A stretch of 58,971 nt of DNA from an uncultured Bacteroidales bacterium (GTDB taxonomy: Bacteria > Bacteroidota > Bacteroidia > Bacteroidales > Bacteroidaceae): positions 1 through 58,971 of the forward strand of contig CADCCR010000015.1 of assembly GCA_902799985.1 (NCBI GenBank), written 5' to 3'. Position 1 is the stretch's first letter, and every line of letters starts with the position of its first letter. The position numbers and the translations under genes were made by a program. The notes under the pieces were generated by a model, which saw only the letters and a program-made list of their open reading frames with translations, made no database searches and had not been told where the DNA came from. Below are positions 1 through 9,601 of this stretch, piece after piece.

Positions 1-2361
1 CATAAGAACTTCGACCTGCTCATCTCGTCCCTGCAGGCGTTGCAGGAACAGGACTACGACCTTTATGTGCTGGCCGACAGCCGCAAGCAGACCGACCGCC
101 TGGAGAGCATCTTCCACGACAAGGAGACCGGCATCCGCTTCACGCCCGTTGACCGCACCCTGCGCGGCGCCTTCAGCGACGATGACCTGCGTGTCGCCTT
201 CTACACCGACCACCAGATATTAGACCGCTTCCATAAGTACAATCTGCGCAGCGAGCGTGCCATGAGTGGTAAGGTGGCACTGACGCTGAAGGAGTTGCAG
301 CAGTTTGAGGTGGGCGACTATGTGGTGCACATCGACTATGGCGTGGGTCGCTTCGGCGGACTGGTGCGCATGCAGAACGGCGACAGTGTGCAGGAGGTCA
401 TCAAGATTATCTATTCCGGTGACGATACAGTCTACGTCTCCATTCACGCCCTCCATAAGGTGTCGAAGTACAAGGGTAGGGAAGGTGAGCCACCGCGCAT
501 CAGCCATCTGGGGACTGGTGCCTGGGAGCGCATGAAGGAGCGCACGAAGAAGAAAATCAAGGACATCGCCCGCGACCTGATACTGCTCTACAGCCGTCGG
601 CGCGAAGAGAAGGGCTTTGCCTTCAGTCGCGACAGCTTCATGCAGCATGAGCTGGAGGCAAGTTTCCTCTACGAGGACACGCCCGACCAGCTCAAGGCTA
701 CGCAGGATGTGAAGGCCGATATGGAACGTCAAAGACCGATGGACCGCCTCGTCTGTGGGGACGTGGGCTTTGGCAAGACAGAGGTGGCTGTCCGCGCTGC
801 CTTCAAGGCGTGTGCCGACAACAAGCAGGTGGCTGTCCTTGTGCCGACCACCGTGCTTGCCTACCAGCACTACCGCACCTTCACAAGCCGACTGAAGGAC
901 TTCCCCGTGAAGATAGAGTATCTGACGCGTGCCCGTTCGCCACTAAAAGCGAAGCAGGTGCTGGATGGACTGAAGGACGGCTCGGTGAACATCGTCATAG
1001 GCACGCACAAGCTCATTGGCAAGTCGGTGCGGTTCAAGGACCTCGGTCTGCTCATCATCGACGAGGAACAGAAGTTCGGTGTCTCGACGAAAGAGAAGCT
1101 CCGGCAACTGAAGACCAACGTGGACACGCTGACTCTGACTGCCACGCCTATCCCGCGCACCCTGCAATTCTCGCTCATGGGAGCCCGTGACCTCTCTGTC
1201 ATTCAGACGCCACCCCCCAACCGCTATCCCATCCAGACACAAATCTGCACATTCAGTGCCGAAGTGATAGCAGAGGCTGTCGGCTTCGAGATGAGTCGCG
1301 GCGGACAGGTCTTCCTCGTCAACAACCGTATCAGCCAGCTGCCTGAACTGGCAGAACTCATACGGAAGCATGTGCCCGATGCCCGTGTGGCTGTTGCTCA
1401 CGGACAGATGCCGCCCGAAGAGCTGGAGAAGACCATGCTGGCCTTTGCCGACTATGACTATGATGTGCTGGTTTCCACCACCATCGTGGAGAGCGGACTG
1501 GACATCCCCAATGCCAATACCATCATCATCAACGGTGCCCATAACTACGGTCTCTCCGACCTCCACCAGATGCGTGGTCGTGTGGGACGTTCGAACAAGA
1601 AAGCTTTCTGCTACCTGCTGGCACCGCCGCTTTCTGCCCTCAATATCGAGGCCCGCCGCCGCTTGCAAGCCATCGAGAACTTCAGCGACTTGGGCAGCGG
1701 CATCCATATTGCCATGCAGGACCTCGACATTCGTGGGGCAGGCAATCTGCTCGGTGCCGAACAGAGCGGCTTCATTGCCGACCTTGGCTACGAGACCTAC
1801 CAGAAGATACTCTCGCAAGCTGTCACCGAACTGCGCAACGATGAGTTCCACGAGCTCTATGCCGAAGAGGTAGAGGGGGGAAAGGTGGTGGAAAGCACCA
1901 GCGTGGTGGACGAGTGCCAGCTGGACAGCAATCTGCCGATGTACTTCAGTGAGGACTATGTGCCGACCAGCAGCGAGCGCATGCTCCTCTACCGCGAACT
2001 GGATGCCATGGAGAGGGACGAGGATGTGGAGCAGTTCAGATTGCGGCTCATCGACCGCTTCGGACCTCTTCCGCAGGAGGCAGAGGACCTGCTAAAGGTT
2101 GTAGCGTTGCGCAGGTTGGGCAAACACTTTGGCTGCGAGCGCATTGTATTGAAAGGCAGACACATGCGTCTCTTCTTCGCACCCGATGACGACAATCCCT
2201 TCTACCAGGGACTCGTCTTCGGCCAAATCGTTGACTATGCCAAGGTCAATGCCTACCGATGTCATTTCAAACAAGACAAAGGGAAGATAAACCTGCTCAT
2301 CGACGAAGTGAATGACATCAGCCAAGCTGTTGCACTCTTGAAGAAGATTGCCGACAGTTAG
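1..2361 (+). CDS. mfd: Transcription-repair coupling factor Mfd (5' truncated by the window)
   Basis: SF2 DNA translocase that pushes stalled RNA polymerase off DNA and hands the lesion to UvrA. The frame is open from base 1, so the N-terminal third (UvrB-like part) lies outside the window; the TTG at 40 is not a real start. Seen in order: CarD-like polymerase-binding domain (FEVGDYVVHIDYGVGRF near 305-355), Walker A GDVGFGKTE (about 757-785), DEEQ box (LLIIDEEQKFG near 1048-1080), TATPIPRTL (near 1138-1165), lobe 2 with STTIVESGLDIPNA and the QMRGRVGRS arginine motif, and the C-terminal regulatory domain to the stop. The CarD-like domain plus TATPIPRTL separate it from RecG. recN follows 52 bp downstream on the same strand, so a DNA-repair transcription unit is plausible. 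Confidence 0.97.
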   Translation, partial: HKNFDLLISSLQALQEQDYDLYVLADSRKQTDRLESIFHDKETGIRFTPVDRTLRGAFSDDDLRVAFYTDHQILDRFHKYNLRSERAMSGKVALTLKELQQFEVGDYVVHIDYGVGRFGGLVRMQNGDSVQEVIKIIYSGDDTVYVSIHALHKVSKYKGREGEPPRISHLGTGAWERMKERTKKKIKDIARDLILLYSRRREEKGFAFSRDSFMQHELEASFLYEDTPDQLKATQDVKADMERQRPMDRLVCGDVGFGKTEVAVRAAFKACADNKQVAVLVPTTVLAYQHYRTFTSRLKDFPVKIEYLTRARSPLKAKQVLDGLKDGSVNIVIGTHKLIGKSVRFKDLGLLIIDEEQKFGVSTKEKLRQLKTNVDTLTLTATPIPRTLQFSLMGARDLSVIQTPPPNRYPIQTQICTFSAEVIAEAVGFEMSRGGQVFLVNNRISQLPELAELIRKHVPDARVAVAHGQMPPEELEKTMLAFADYDYDVLVSTTIVESGLDIPNANTIIINGAHNYGLSDLHQMRGRVGRSNKKAFCYLLAPPLSALNIEARRRLQAIENFSDLGSGIHIAMQDLDIRGAGNLLGAEQSGFIADLGYETYQKILSQAVTELRNDEFHELYAEEVEGGKVVESTSVVDECQLDSNLPMYFSEDYVPTSSERMLLYRELDAMERDEDVEQFRLRLIDRFGPLPQEAEDLLKVVALRRLGKHFGCERIVLKGRHMRLFFAPDDDNPFYQGLVFGQIVDYAKVNAYRCHFKQDKGKINLLIDEVNDISQAVALLKKIADS

Positions 2362-2364
2362 CTT

Positions 2365-2411
2365 TGAATTTTGAATCTATCAATTTTGAATTTATTAATT
2401 TTGAATTTACC
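2365..2411. repeat. A/T-rich AATTTTGAATTT tandem units before recN
   Basis: The mfd-recN spacer is made of near repeats of TTTTGAATTT with variants. Related AATTCATAATT-type stretches occur at 7641-7678, 13107-13138 and 44702-44742. They look like simple-sequence spacer DNA, and no promoter box is evident inside this one. Confidence 0.6.
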
Positions 2412-2413
2412 TC

Positions 2414-4084
2414 ATGTTAACTCATCTGACCATCAATAATTACGTCCTCATCGAGGAACTTGATATCGACTTGCAGCCAGGCTTCTCGGTCATGACAGGC
2501 GAGACAGGTGCGGGCAAGTCCATCATCCTCGGCGCATTGGGTTTGCTCATGGGTCAGCGTGCAGACTCGGCAAGCATCATGCCCGGTGCAGCGAAGTGCA
2601 CCGTGGAGGGCATCTTCGGCATCGAAGGGTATGGCATGCAGACGCTTTTCGAGGAGAACGGCCTCGACTATGAACCAGCGGAGTGCATCCTGCGTCGCGA
2701 AGTGACAGCGGCAGGTAAGAGCAGAGCCTTCGTCAATGACAGTCCGGTCAGTGTTGCCACCTTGCGGCAGATAGCCCTTAGGCTCCTTGACATACACTCG
2801 CAGCACAGCAATCTCCTGCTCGAGAATCCCACCTTCCAGCTTGGCATCCTCGATACTGTAGCTGCTCACCTCGACCTGCTCCACCAGTATCGTGACTGCT
2901 ACGCGCGTCTGACGCAAGCCCGCCGACAGCTCCGACAGGCAGAGGAGGACTTGGCAAAGCGACAGGGCGATGAGGATTATCTCCGTTTCCAGCTCGACCA
3001 GCTCGATGAGTTCAGTCCACAGCCTGGCGAGGACGAAGAGCTGCACCAACAGCAGAGTGCGCTCTCGCATGCGGAGGAGATAAAGATGACGCTTTCTGCC
3101 ATCTCGGAACTGTTCGAGGGAGATGATGACAGGGCGGGCGTCACCGATTCCCTGCGCCATGCTTGTCAGCAGATGCAGCAGATAGCCCGTGTCTATCCTG
3201 CCATCGAGGACTATCTGGAGCGCTTGGAGAGTGTCAGCATCGAGGTGCGCGACATTGCCGACGACCTCAACAGCCAGGCAGAAGATGTGGAGTACAACCC
3301 ACAGCGTTTGCAGCAGGTCACGGAGCGATTGGACAAGCTCTATGCCCTCGAACAGAAGCATCATGTCAACTCGGCAGAAGAGCTCATCAGCATAGCCGAC
3401 GATATCCGTTCGCAGCTGGATTCGCTCACCGATTCAGCCGACAACATCCAGGCTCTGCAGCAACAGATAGCGGTCGAAACAGAACAAGCCACAAAACTTG
3501 CCGAAAAGCTTTCTGTCGGTCGCTTGAAGGCAGCCAGGCAGGTGGAGAAGCTGGTGGGTGAGGCCCTCAAGGCGATGGATATGCCTGCGGCCAGATTCAG
3601 CGCAAGTGTGACGAAATCGGATGAGCTCCTCCCCATGGGAACAGACCTCGTCACCTTCCTCTTTTCAGCCAACAAGAGCATGGAGCCCAGACCGTTGGCC
3701 GATGTGGCGAGCGGCGGCGAGATGTCGCGTGTGATGCTTGCGCTAAAGGCATTGACCAGCCGACAAATGCATCTGCCCACGATTATCTTCGATGAGATTG
3801 ACACGGGTGTGAGCGGTAAGGTGGCAAGCTCGATGGCTCAAATTATGCAGCAGATGTGCAGCAGCGGCGGACAGGTGTTTGCCATCACCCACCTACCGCA
3901 GATTGCCGCGAAAGGCCGCACGCACTACTTTGTCTATAAGGAAGAAGAGGCAGGCCGGACCTTGACGCATATTCGTAAGCTCGACCAGGAACAGCGCATC
4001 ACCGAACTGGCCCACATGCTCAGCGGCAGTACGGTTACAGAAGCTGCTCGGGAGAATGCAAGACAACTTTTGAGGGAAGAATGA
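2414..4084 (+). CDS. recN: DNA repair protein RecN
   Basis: SMC-like ATPase used in double-strand-break repair. The 556-aa length fits the family (about 550). Walker A is MTGETGAGKSIILGAL near residue 30; the middle third is rich in Gln, Glu and Arg and looks like the usual coiled-coil arm; the ABC signature VASGGEMSRVMLALK and Walker B TIIFDEIDTGVSG lie near residues 430-470. The ATG at 2414 opens directly into the conserved LTHLTINNYVLI start. It sits between mfd and tilS on the same strand. The downstream spacer to tilS is a simple repeat rather than a terminator. Confidence 0.97.
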   Translation: MLTHLTINNYVLIEELDIDLQPGFSVMTGETGAGKSIILGALGLLMGQRADSASIMPGAAKCTVEGIFGIEGYGMQTLFEENGLDYEPAECILRREVTAAGKSRAFVNDSPVSVATLRQIALRLLDIHSQHSNLLLENPTFQLGILDTVAAHLDLLHQYRDCYARLTQARRQLRQAEEDLAKRQGDEDYLRFQLDQLDEFSPQPGEDEELHQQQSALSHAEEIKMTLSAISELFEGDDDRAGVTDSLRHACQQMQQIARVYPAIEDYLERLESVSIEVRDIADDLNSQAEDVEYNPQRLQQVTERLDKLYALEQKHHVNSAEELISIADDIRSQLDSLTDSADNIQALQQQIAVETEQATKLAEKLSVGRLKAARQVEKLVGEALKAMDMPAARFSASVTKSDELLPMGTDLVTFLFSANKSMEPRPLADVASGGEMSRVMLALKALTSRQMHLPTIIFDEIDTGVSGKVASSMAQIMQQMCSSGGQVFAITHLPQIAAKGRTHYFVYKEEEAGRTLTHIRKLDQEQRITELAHMLSGSTVTEAARENARQLLREE

Positions 4085-4153
4085 AAGGATTAAAAAATGA
4101 AAGAATGAAAGAATGAAAGAATGAGAAAGAATGAAATAATGAAATAATGAAAG
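4082..4153. repeat. GAAAGAAT octamer tandem repeat between recN and tilS
   Basis: Roughly 70 bp of GAAAGAAT/GAAATAAT units begin at the recN stop and run to the tilS start. The same motif, inverted (ATTCTTTCATTTT), recurs at 16508-16543 after the ABC-F gene. No stem-loop is obvious in this copy. Confidence 0.75.
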
Positions 4154-4154
4154 G

Positions 4155-5474
4155 ATGCTCAATAAGGTACGCACATATATTGAACGTGAGATAGGAATCG
4201 CCTCGGGGGACCTTGTGTTCGTTGGGCTTAGCGGAGGTGCCGACTCCACGGCCTTGCTGCTCATTCTGAAGGAATTGGGCTACAGACTTCATGCCATGCA
4301 TTGCAACTTCCATCTGCGTGGCGAAGAGTCGGACCGCGACCAGACCTTTGTTGAGGAACTTTGCCGGCAGCAAGATGTGCCCCTTTCCGTGCATCATTTC
4401 CAAACGAGGGAGGAGGCCCGTCGGCGTGGCATAAGCATTGAAATGGCAGCTCGCGACCTTCGTTATGACTGGTTCCGTTCTGTCCTTAATCCCCAATCAC
4501 CTGTTCTCAATCCCCAGTCACCTGTCCCCGATTCGTTATCCTCGGTTCCCGATTCTCTTAACAATCAGACCTTTGTTGCTGTTGCACACCATCTTGAAGA
4601 TCAGGCAGAGACGCTTCTTCTTAACCTGCTTCGTGGCACAGGTCTTCGCGGAATGGCTGGCATGCATCCACGGCACGATGGCATCATCCGTCCGCTGCTT
4701 TGTGTCAGCCGCGACGAGATTCTACAGTATCTGGAGAGTCGCAATCAGACCTACGTCACCGACAGCACCAACAACGAGCGCGATGCCCTTCGCAATCGTC
4801 TTCGGCTCGACCTTTTCCCCTTGCTTCGGGACCTCAATCCTGCTGCTGTCCAGCATCTGTGCCGAGCTTGTGACAACGTTCGTCAGAGTCTTCCTTATTA
4901 TATAAAAGGTGTGGAGGCAACTTTTGCCGAACTTGGTATCTCCGAGGAAAACTTCCCGCTGTCAGCTCTTCCCTCTCGGACTTTATTGCACGAATGGCTT
5001 GCAGACAAGGGCTTCAATGCTACACAAGAGTCGGAGATGCTCAGAGCCACAGACATGGAGACAGGAAAGCTTTGGCATTCGGACACATACCAAGTGCTGA
5101 GAGACCGTCAAGCCTTAATACTTTCCCCTTTGTTGTTGAAGCAGGCGCCGCCGCAGCTCGGGCAAGAAATAGTGGCCTGCATGCAAGAACAGGGTCCGAA
5201 TGTGGCATATTTCGATGCAGACCTGCTTGATGGCCCCATTGAGGTGCGTCCCATTCGCCAGGGCGATGCCTTCGTTCCCTTTGGCATGAAGGGGCGCAAG
5301 CTGGTGAGCGATTATCTGACTGACCGCAAGGTGAATCGTTTGCAGAAGGCTGAGCAGTATGTTGCCACCTGTGGCGACGACATTATCTGGCTGATAGGTC
5401 ATCGTAGTGACAATCGTTTCCGCGTCAGCGAGCATACCAAACGCATCCTGAAGCTCACCTGCATTAGCTTCTAG
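4155..5474 (+). CDS. tilS: tRNA(Ile)-lysidine synthase TilS
   Basis: ATP-dependent enzyme that converts C34 of tRNA(Ile2) to lysidine so that the tRNA reads AUA. The PP-loop GLSGGADSTALL is near residue 25; the following region (HCNFHLRGEESDRDQ, VAHHLEDQAETLLLNLLRGTG) is typical of TilS and the C-terminal domain is present. Length 439 aa is normal. Odd: residues about 110-138 (4485-4570) are a low-complexity insertion of repeated NPQSPV and VPDSL units that splits the N-terminal ATPase domain in frame. The gene ends head-on into rel, overlapping its stop by 11 bp (5464-5474). Confidence 0.95.
   Translation: MLNKVRTYIEREIGIASGDLVFVGLSGGADSTALLLILKELGYRLHAMHCNFHLRGEESDRDQTFVEELCRQQDVPLSVHHFQTREEARRRGISIEMAARDLRYDWFRSVLNPQSPVLNPQSPVPDSLSSVPDSLNNQTFVAVAHHLEDQAETLLLNLLRGTGLRGMAGMHPRHDGIIRPLLCVSRDEILQYLESRNQTYVTDSTNNERDALRNRLRLDLFPLLRDLNPAAVQHLCRACDNVRQSLPYYIKGVEATFAELGISEENFPLSALPSRTLLHEWLADKGFNATQESEMLRATDMETGKLWHSDTYQVLRDRQALILSPLLLKQAPPQLGQEIVACMQEQGPNVAYFDADLLDGPIEVRPIRQGDAFVPFGMKGRKLVSDYLTDRKVNRLQKAEQYVATCGDDIIWLIGHRSDNRFRVSEHTKRILKLTCISF
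4485..4570. repeat. In-frame low-complexity insertion inside tilS
   Basis: Imperfect tandem units (AATCCCCAGTCACCTGT and CCCGATTC types) encode repeated NPQSPV and VPDSL peptides. The reading frame stays open. The insertion falls between AARDLRYDWF and the conserved VAVAHHLEDQAE strand, where TilS proteins normally have only a short linker. Confidence 0.7.
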
Positions 5475-7597
5475 AGATGTTCTTCACGCCTTTTACTGTC
5501 TTGAGCTTCTTGATGATTTGTTGCAGTCGGCTGGTGTCGTCGAGCATGACGGTGAGTGTGCCGCTGAAGAGTCCGTCGTGACTGTCGATGCTGATGCTGC
5601 GGAGCAGAACTTTCTCTTCCTTGCTGATGATGTTGGTGATGTTGTTGACGATGCCGATGTCGTCGTTGCCAATGACACGAAGGGTGATGGGGTACTGACT
5701 GCCGCGCTTGCCTGCCCACTTGGCTCGGACAATGCGGTAGCCGAAGCGCTGACGCAGCTGTGGAGCGTTGGGGCAGTTCTCGCGATGTATCTTGATGCCG
5801 CCGCCACTGGTGACAAAGCCAAAGACATCGTCGCCATAGACAGGCTGGCAGCATTTCGCCATTTGGAAGTCGATACCCTTCAGGTTCTGGTCGATGATGA
5901 GGACGTCGGACCCTCCAGCTCCCTTTAGTGGAAGCTCATTGTCTGGCAGCACAAACTGGTCGGCAGAAAGCCCTTCAGGTGTTTGGGGTAAGGCTTTTCC
6001 GTGGTCGAAGCGTTGCTGCTGGGCATAGGCTTCGAGCACCTCGTTCATGTCGAGCTTACCGTCGGCCAGAGCTGCGTAGAAGTCTGTGACGATGCGGTAG
6101 CCGAGCTTCGTCATGGTGTGCATCAGGACGGGCTCTTCGTAGTCCAGCTTCTTGTTCTTCATCTTGCGCTCCAGCTCTTCCTTGGCCAGGAGTGCCTGTC
6201 GGCTCTCCATCTCCTTCAGGCTCTGCCGCACCTTGGCACGGGCTCGTGTTGTAGTGACGATGCCCAGCCAGTCCTGCTTGGGCGACTGATTGCTGTTGGT
6301 CAGGATTTCCACCTGATCGCCGCTTTGCAGCTTCTGCCGGATGCATCGGAAGTTTGAAGATGTCGCCCTTGGGTGTGAAGACGAAGACCTCATCCTCCTT
6401 CAGGTCGAGGCGGAAGTGGTCCATGAGCTGAGCGTCGTCGTTAGTTTCCAAGGCACTACGAACACCTGCCAGCCATTCTTCTACGCCACTTTGTCCCGAC
6501 TTCACACCTTTGTAGCGCCAATGGGCAGCAAGGCCATGCTCGGCGATGTCGTCCATGCGCTCTGTCCTAATCTGCACCTCCACCCACTTCTGTTCGGGGC
6601 CGAGCACGGTGATGTGGAGGCTTTCGTAGCCGTTGCTCTTGGGCACGGAGAGCCAGTCGCGCATGCGCTTCGGATTGCTCTGATACATGTCGGTGATGAT
6701 GCTGAACACCTGCCAGCACTCCATCTTCTCGCGCTCCGGTGCCGATTGCAGGATGATGCGGATGGCAAAGAGGTCGTAGACGCCATCTACGTCGACATGC
6801 TGCTTCTGCATCTTCTGCCAGATGGAGTGGATGCTCTTTGTGCGCCCCTTCATGTGATAGTGCAGGCCGGCAGCCTTGAGTTTCTCGTCGAGAGGCTTCA
6901 GGAAGCGTTCGATGTAGGCATCGCGGCTGCGTTTCGTCTCGTTCAGCTTCTCCTTGATGTGGTAGTATGCATCGTGCTCGAGGTACTTCAGACTGAGGTC
7001 CTCCAGTTCGCTCTTCAGCTTATAGAGGCCGAGCTTGTGAGCCAGCGGCGCATATAGGTAGGCCGCTTCCATCGATACCTTGCGTTGTGCCTCGATGTTC
7101 TCCGTGTCCTTTATCTGTCGCATGATGCAGACGCGGTTGGCTATCATGATGAGAATGACGCGCATGTCCTCGGCAAAGGTGACGAGCAGGCTGCGGAAGT
7201 TCTCGCTGCTCACGGTAGCGCTCTTGGCATAGAGTTCGCGGATGCGCATCAGTCCATGCAGGATGTGGGCCACCTCTTCGCCAAAGTCGCGCCGGATGTC
7301 ATCGAGCGATGCCGCTCCGCTCTTGACTATCGACCAGAGCAGAACGCTCAGCACAGTTCCTCGCGACAGACCAATCTCCTCGCCAACGATGAGTGCCGTC
7401 TCCAGGTCCTTGACAATGGGATTGATGCCGAAGGCATCGCGTTGGAGCATGCCTTGCTCTGTGGCTCGTCGCAGGTACTGGGAGAGCTTTGCTTCGTCTC
7501 CCTCCTGAATCACATCGGCAGCAAGCTGGAAGAGTTGGCGCTGGGCAGTCGAAATCCGTCCGCGTTCCTCGTCGGTAAATGTGTCGGTAATCTCCAT
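5464..7597 (-). pseudogene. Rel/SpoT (p)ppGpp synthetase/hydrolase, disrupted in the TGS domain
   Basis: Bifunctional alarmone enzyme of the stringent response. Reading leftward from the ATG at 7597: HD hydrolase region, RelA_SpoT synthetase domain (VDGVYDLFAIRIIL; SNGYESLHITVLGP; VEVQIRTERMDDIAEHG), then the start of the TGS domain (VFVFTPKGDIFKLP, ending at 6347). The frame then goes out of register and stops at 6056. The rest continues in another frame from about 6342 (IRQKLQSGDQVEIL) through the helical, CC and ACT regions to the stop at 5464. About 30 TGS residues normally found between these pieces are absent, so a deletion of roughly 95-100 bp with a frameshift is inferred. The N-terminal piece could still make an active but poorly controlled enzyme. 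A TATCTTTG box at 7627-7634 (minus strand) fits a promoter. Sequencing or assembly error is the main alternative. Confidence 0.85.
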
Positions 7598-8050
7598 TTC
7601 CTATAATAGCATTACTTATTTGTTGCAAAGATACACAAATAAATTCACAATACATGATGCACAATTCATAATTATATTTCTTTAACGCAGAAACGGCGGG
7701 ATTATGTCGAGTGCGAGTCCGGTGCCTGAGACGAGCATGATGCATCAATCGCACACATGTGACATTTTGTACATCGCAGCCTGCAAGTCTACCCGAATGA
7801 GGTGCATGTGCCTTATATCCTGTCTGTTAGATGCGCGTTGGCAAAGCTAAGTCGTGTAGGCAAAAGGGTGTTTTCTGCGTTTTCGGAAAGTGTGATGACG
7901 TTTTCTTGCTGTTTCAACCTCGGCTCGACTTCGTCGGACTAAAGCTTCTTTTGCGTCCTTCAACAAAAATAAAAGCTATTTTATTTTGTATTGTGCGCGT
8001 TTTCCCGTATCTTTGCAGAGCTATTGAATAAACTAATAACTAAAAGAAAT
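7598..8050. other. Divergent intergenic region, rel / DUF4301 gene
   Basis: About 450 bp between two divergent genes. It holds a leftward TATCTTTG box (7627-7634), an A/T-rich simple stretch (7641-7678) and the rightward promoter at 7985-8015. No ORF, tRNA or known riboswitch is recognised in the remainder (7680-7980). Confidence 0.6.
7985..8015 (+). promoter_or_regulatory. Bacteroidetes-type promoter of the DUF4301 gene
   Basis: TTTG at 7985-7988, 19-bp spacer, TATCTTTG at 8008-8015, the form used by the Bacteroidetes primary sigma factor. It places the transcription start near 8022, which rules out the upstream in-frame start at 7991 and supports the ATG at 8051. Confidence 0.8.
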
Positions 8051-9577
8051 ATGTTCAGCAAAGAAGACATCCTGCAGATGCAGCAGAAGGGAATTAGTGA
8101 GGCGCAGATAGAAGCGCAGTTGGAGAGTTTCCGCAAGGGGTTCGACTACCTCAAGTTGCGCGGAGCAGCAGCCGTGGGCGACGGCATCATTGCCCCGACT
8201 AACGATGAGGCAGAAGCTTACGTCCAGGCATGGAACGACTACAAAGCCGAAGGGCACACCATCACGAAGTTCGTGCCTGCCAGCGGCGCAGCCAGCCGCA
8301 TGTTCAAGAATATGTTCGAGTTCCTCGATGCCGACTACGACATTCCCACCACCGACTTCGAGAAGACTTTCTTCGCCCGCATCCACAACTTCGCTTTCTT
8401 CGATGCCCTGAACGACGCCTGCTTCCTGAACGAAGGCAAGGGCGTAGATGCCCTCATCGAGGAAGGAGACTACAAGGCCGTTGTTGCCAACATGCTTGGT
8501 GCAGACGGACTGAACTACGGACAACTGCCGAAGGGCCTTTTGCAGTTCCATGCCTACGACGACTGCGCCAAGACTCCCGTCGAAGAACACCTCACCGAAG
8601 CTGCTCTTTACGCCAGCAGCAAGGGAGAGGCAGAAGTGCATTTCACGGTCAGCAGCGAGCATCGCGAACTCTTCCAGGAACTCATCGAGCGCGTCCTGCC
8701 AGAGGTGCAGCAGAAGTATGGCATCACCTGCAAGGTCAGCTTGAGCGAGCAGAAGCCCAGTACCGACACGATTGCCGTGAACATGGACAACACACCTTTC
8801 CGCACAGCCGACGGCAAGCTTCTCTTCCGCCCAGGTGGTCACGGAGCGCTTATCCAGAACCTCGATGACCTGCAGAGCGACATCGTCTTCATCAAGAATA
8901 TTGATAATGTGGTGCCCGACCGCCTGAAGGCCGATACCGTGCTGTGGAAGCAAGTCATAGCCGGCGCACTCGTCCAGGCACAGAAGCAGGTGTTTGCCTA
9001 CCTGCGCCTGCTTGATAGCGGCAAGTACAGTCATGCCGACCTGGAGGACATCATCCGCTTTGTGCGCCATACACTCGGGTGCGACATGCCCGGTTTGAAG
9101 GAGATGGAGGATGCCGACCTGACCATCTTCCTCCGCAAGAAACTCAATCGTCCCATCCGTGTCTGTGGCGTGGTGAAGAACGTGGGCGAACCCGGCGGCG
9201 GTCCTTTCCAGGCCTACAACCCCGATGGAAGCGTCTCGTTGCAAATCCTCGAGAGCAGTCAGATAGACAAGAACAACGAAGCCTACATGAAGATGTTCAC
9301 CCAGGGCACCCACTTCAATCCCGTCGACCTCGTCTGTGCCATTCGCAACTACAAAGGCGAGAAGTTCCATCTGCCCGACTTCGTTGACCCTGCAACGGGC
9401 TTCATCTCGTACAAGAGCAAGGATGGCAAGGAGCTGAAGGCCCTTGAGCTGCCCGGTCTTTGGAACGGCGCCATGAGCGACTGGAGCACCATCATGGTCG
9501 AAGTTCCCCTCTCGACCTTCAATCCCGTCAAGACTGTCAACGACCTGTTGCGCCCACAGCATCAGCCGGAAGACTGA
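8051..9577 (+). CDS. DUF4301 family protein
   Basis: Cytoplasmic protein of about 508 aa matching the Bacteroidetes family DUF4301 by overall sequence (FVPASGAASRMFKNMFEFL near residue 80; PFQAYNPDGSVSLQILESS; EPGGGPFQ). The early Ser/Gly/Ala-rich segment with Arg-Met recalls a nucleotide-binding turn, but the biochemical function is unknown to me. The start at 8051 is chosen over the longer frame (7991) because the promoter lies inside that extension. It has no signal peptide or membrane segment. It converges on the AraC-type regulator gene, with a 22-bp repeat array filling the gap. Confidence 0.85.
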   Translation: MFSKEDILQMQQKGISEAQIEAQLESFRKGFDYLKLRGAAAVGDGIIAPTNDEAEAYVQAWNDYKAEGHTITKFVPASGAASRMFKNMFEFLDADYDIPTTDFEKTFFARIHNFAFFDALNDACFLNEGKGVDALIEEGDYKAVVANMLGADGLNYGQLPKGLLQFHAYDDCAKTPVEEHLTEAALYASSKGEAEVHFTVSSEHRELFQELIERVLPEVQQKYGITCKVSLSEQKPSTDTIAVNMDNTPFRTADGKLLFRPGGHGALIQNLDDLQSDIVFIKNIDNVVPDRLKADTVLWKQVIAGALVQAQKQVFAYLRLLDSGKYSHADLEDIIRFVRHTLGCDMPGLKEMEDADLTIFLRKKLNRPIRVCGVVKNVGEPGGGPFQAYNPDGSVSLQILESSQIDKNNEAYMKMFTQGTHFNPVDLVCAIRNYKGEKFHLPDFVDPATGFISYKSKDGKELKALELPGLWNGAMSDWSTIMVEVPLSTFNPVKTVNDLLRPQHQPED

Positions 9578-9601
9578 TACCTCTGGGCTCGTTCTGATTT
9601 C

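Noticed and set aside
7991-8050. Upstream in-frame start for the DUF4301 protein
   Set aside because: The promoter's -7 box lies inside this extension, so it cannot be in the mRNA.
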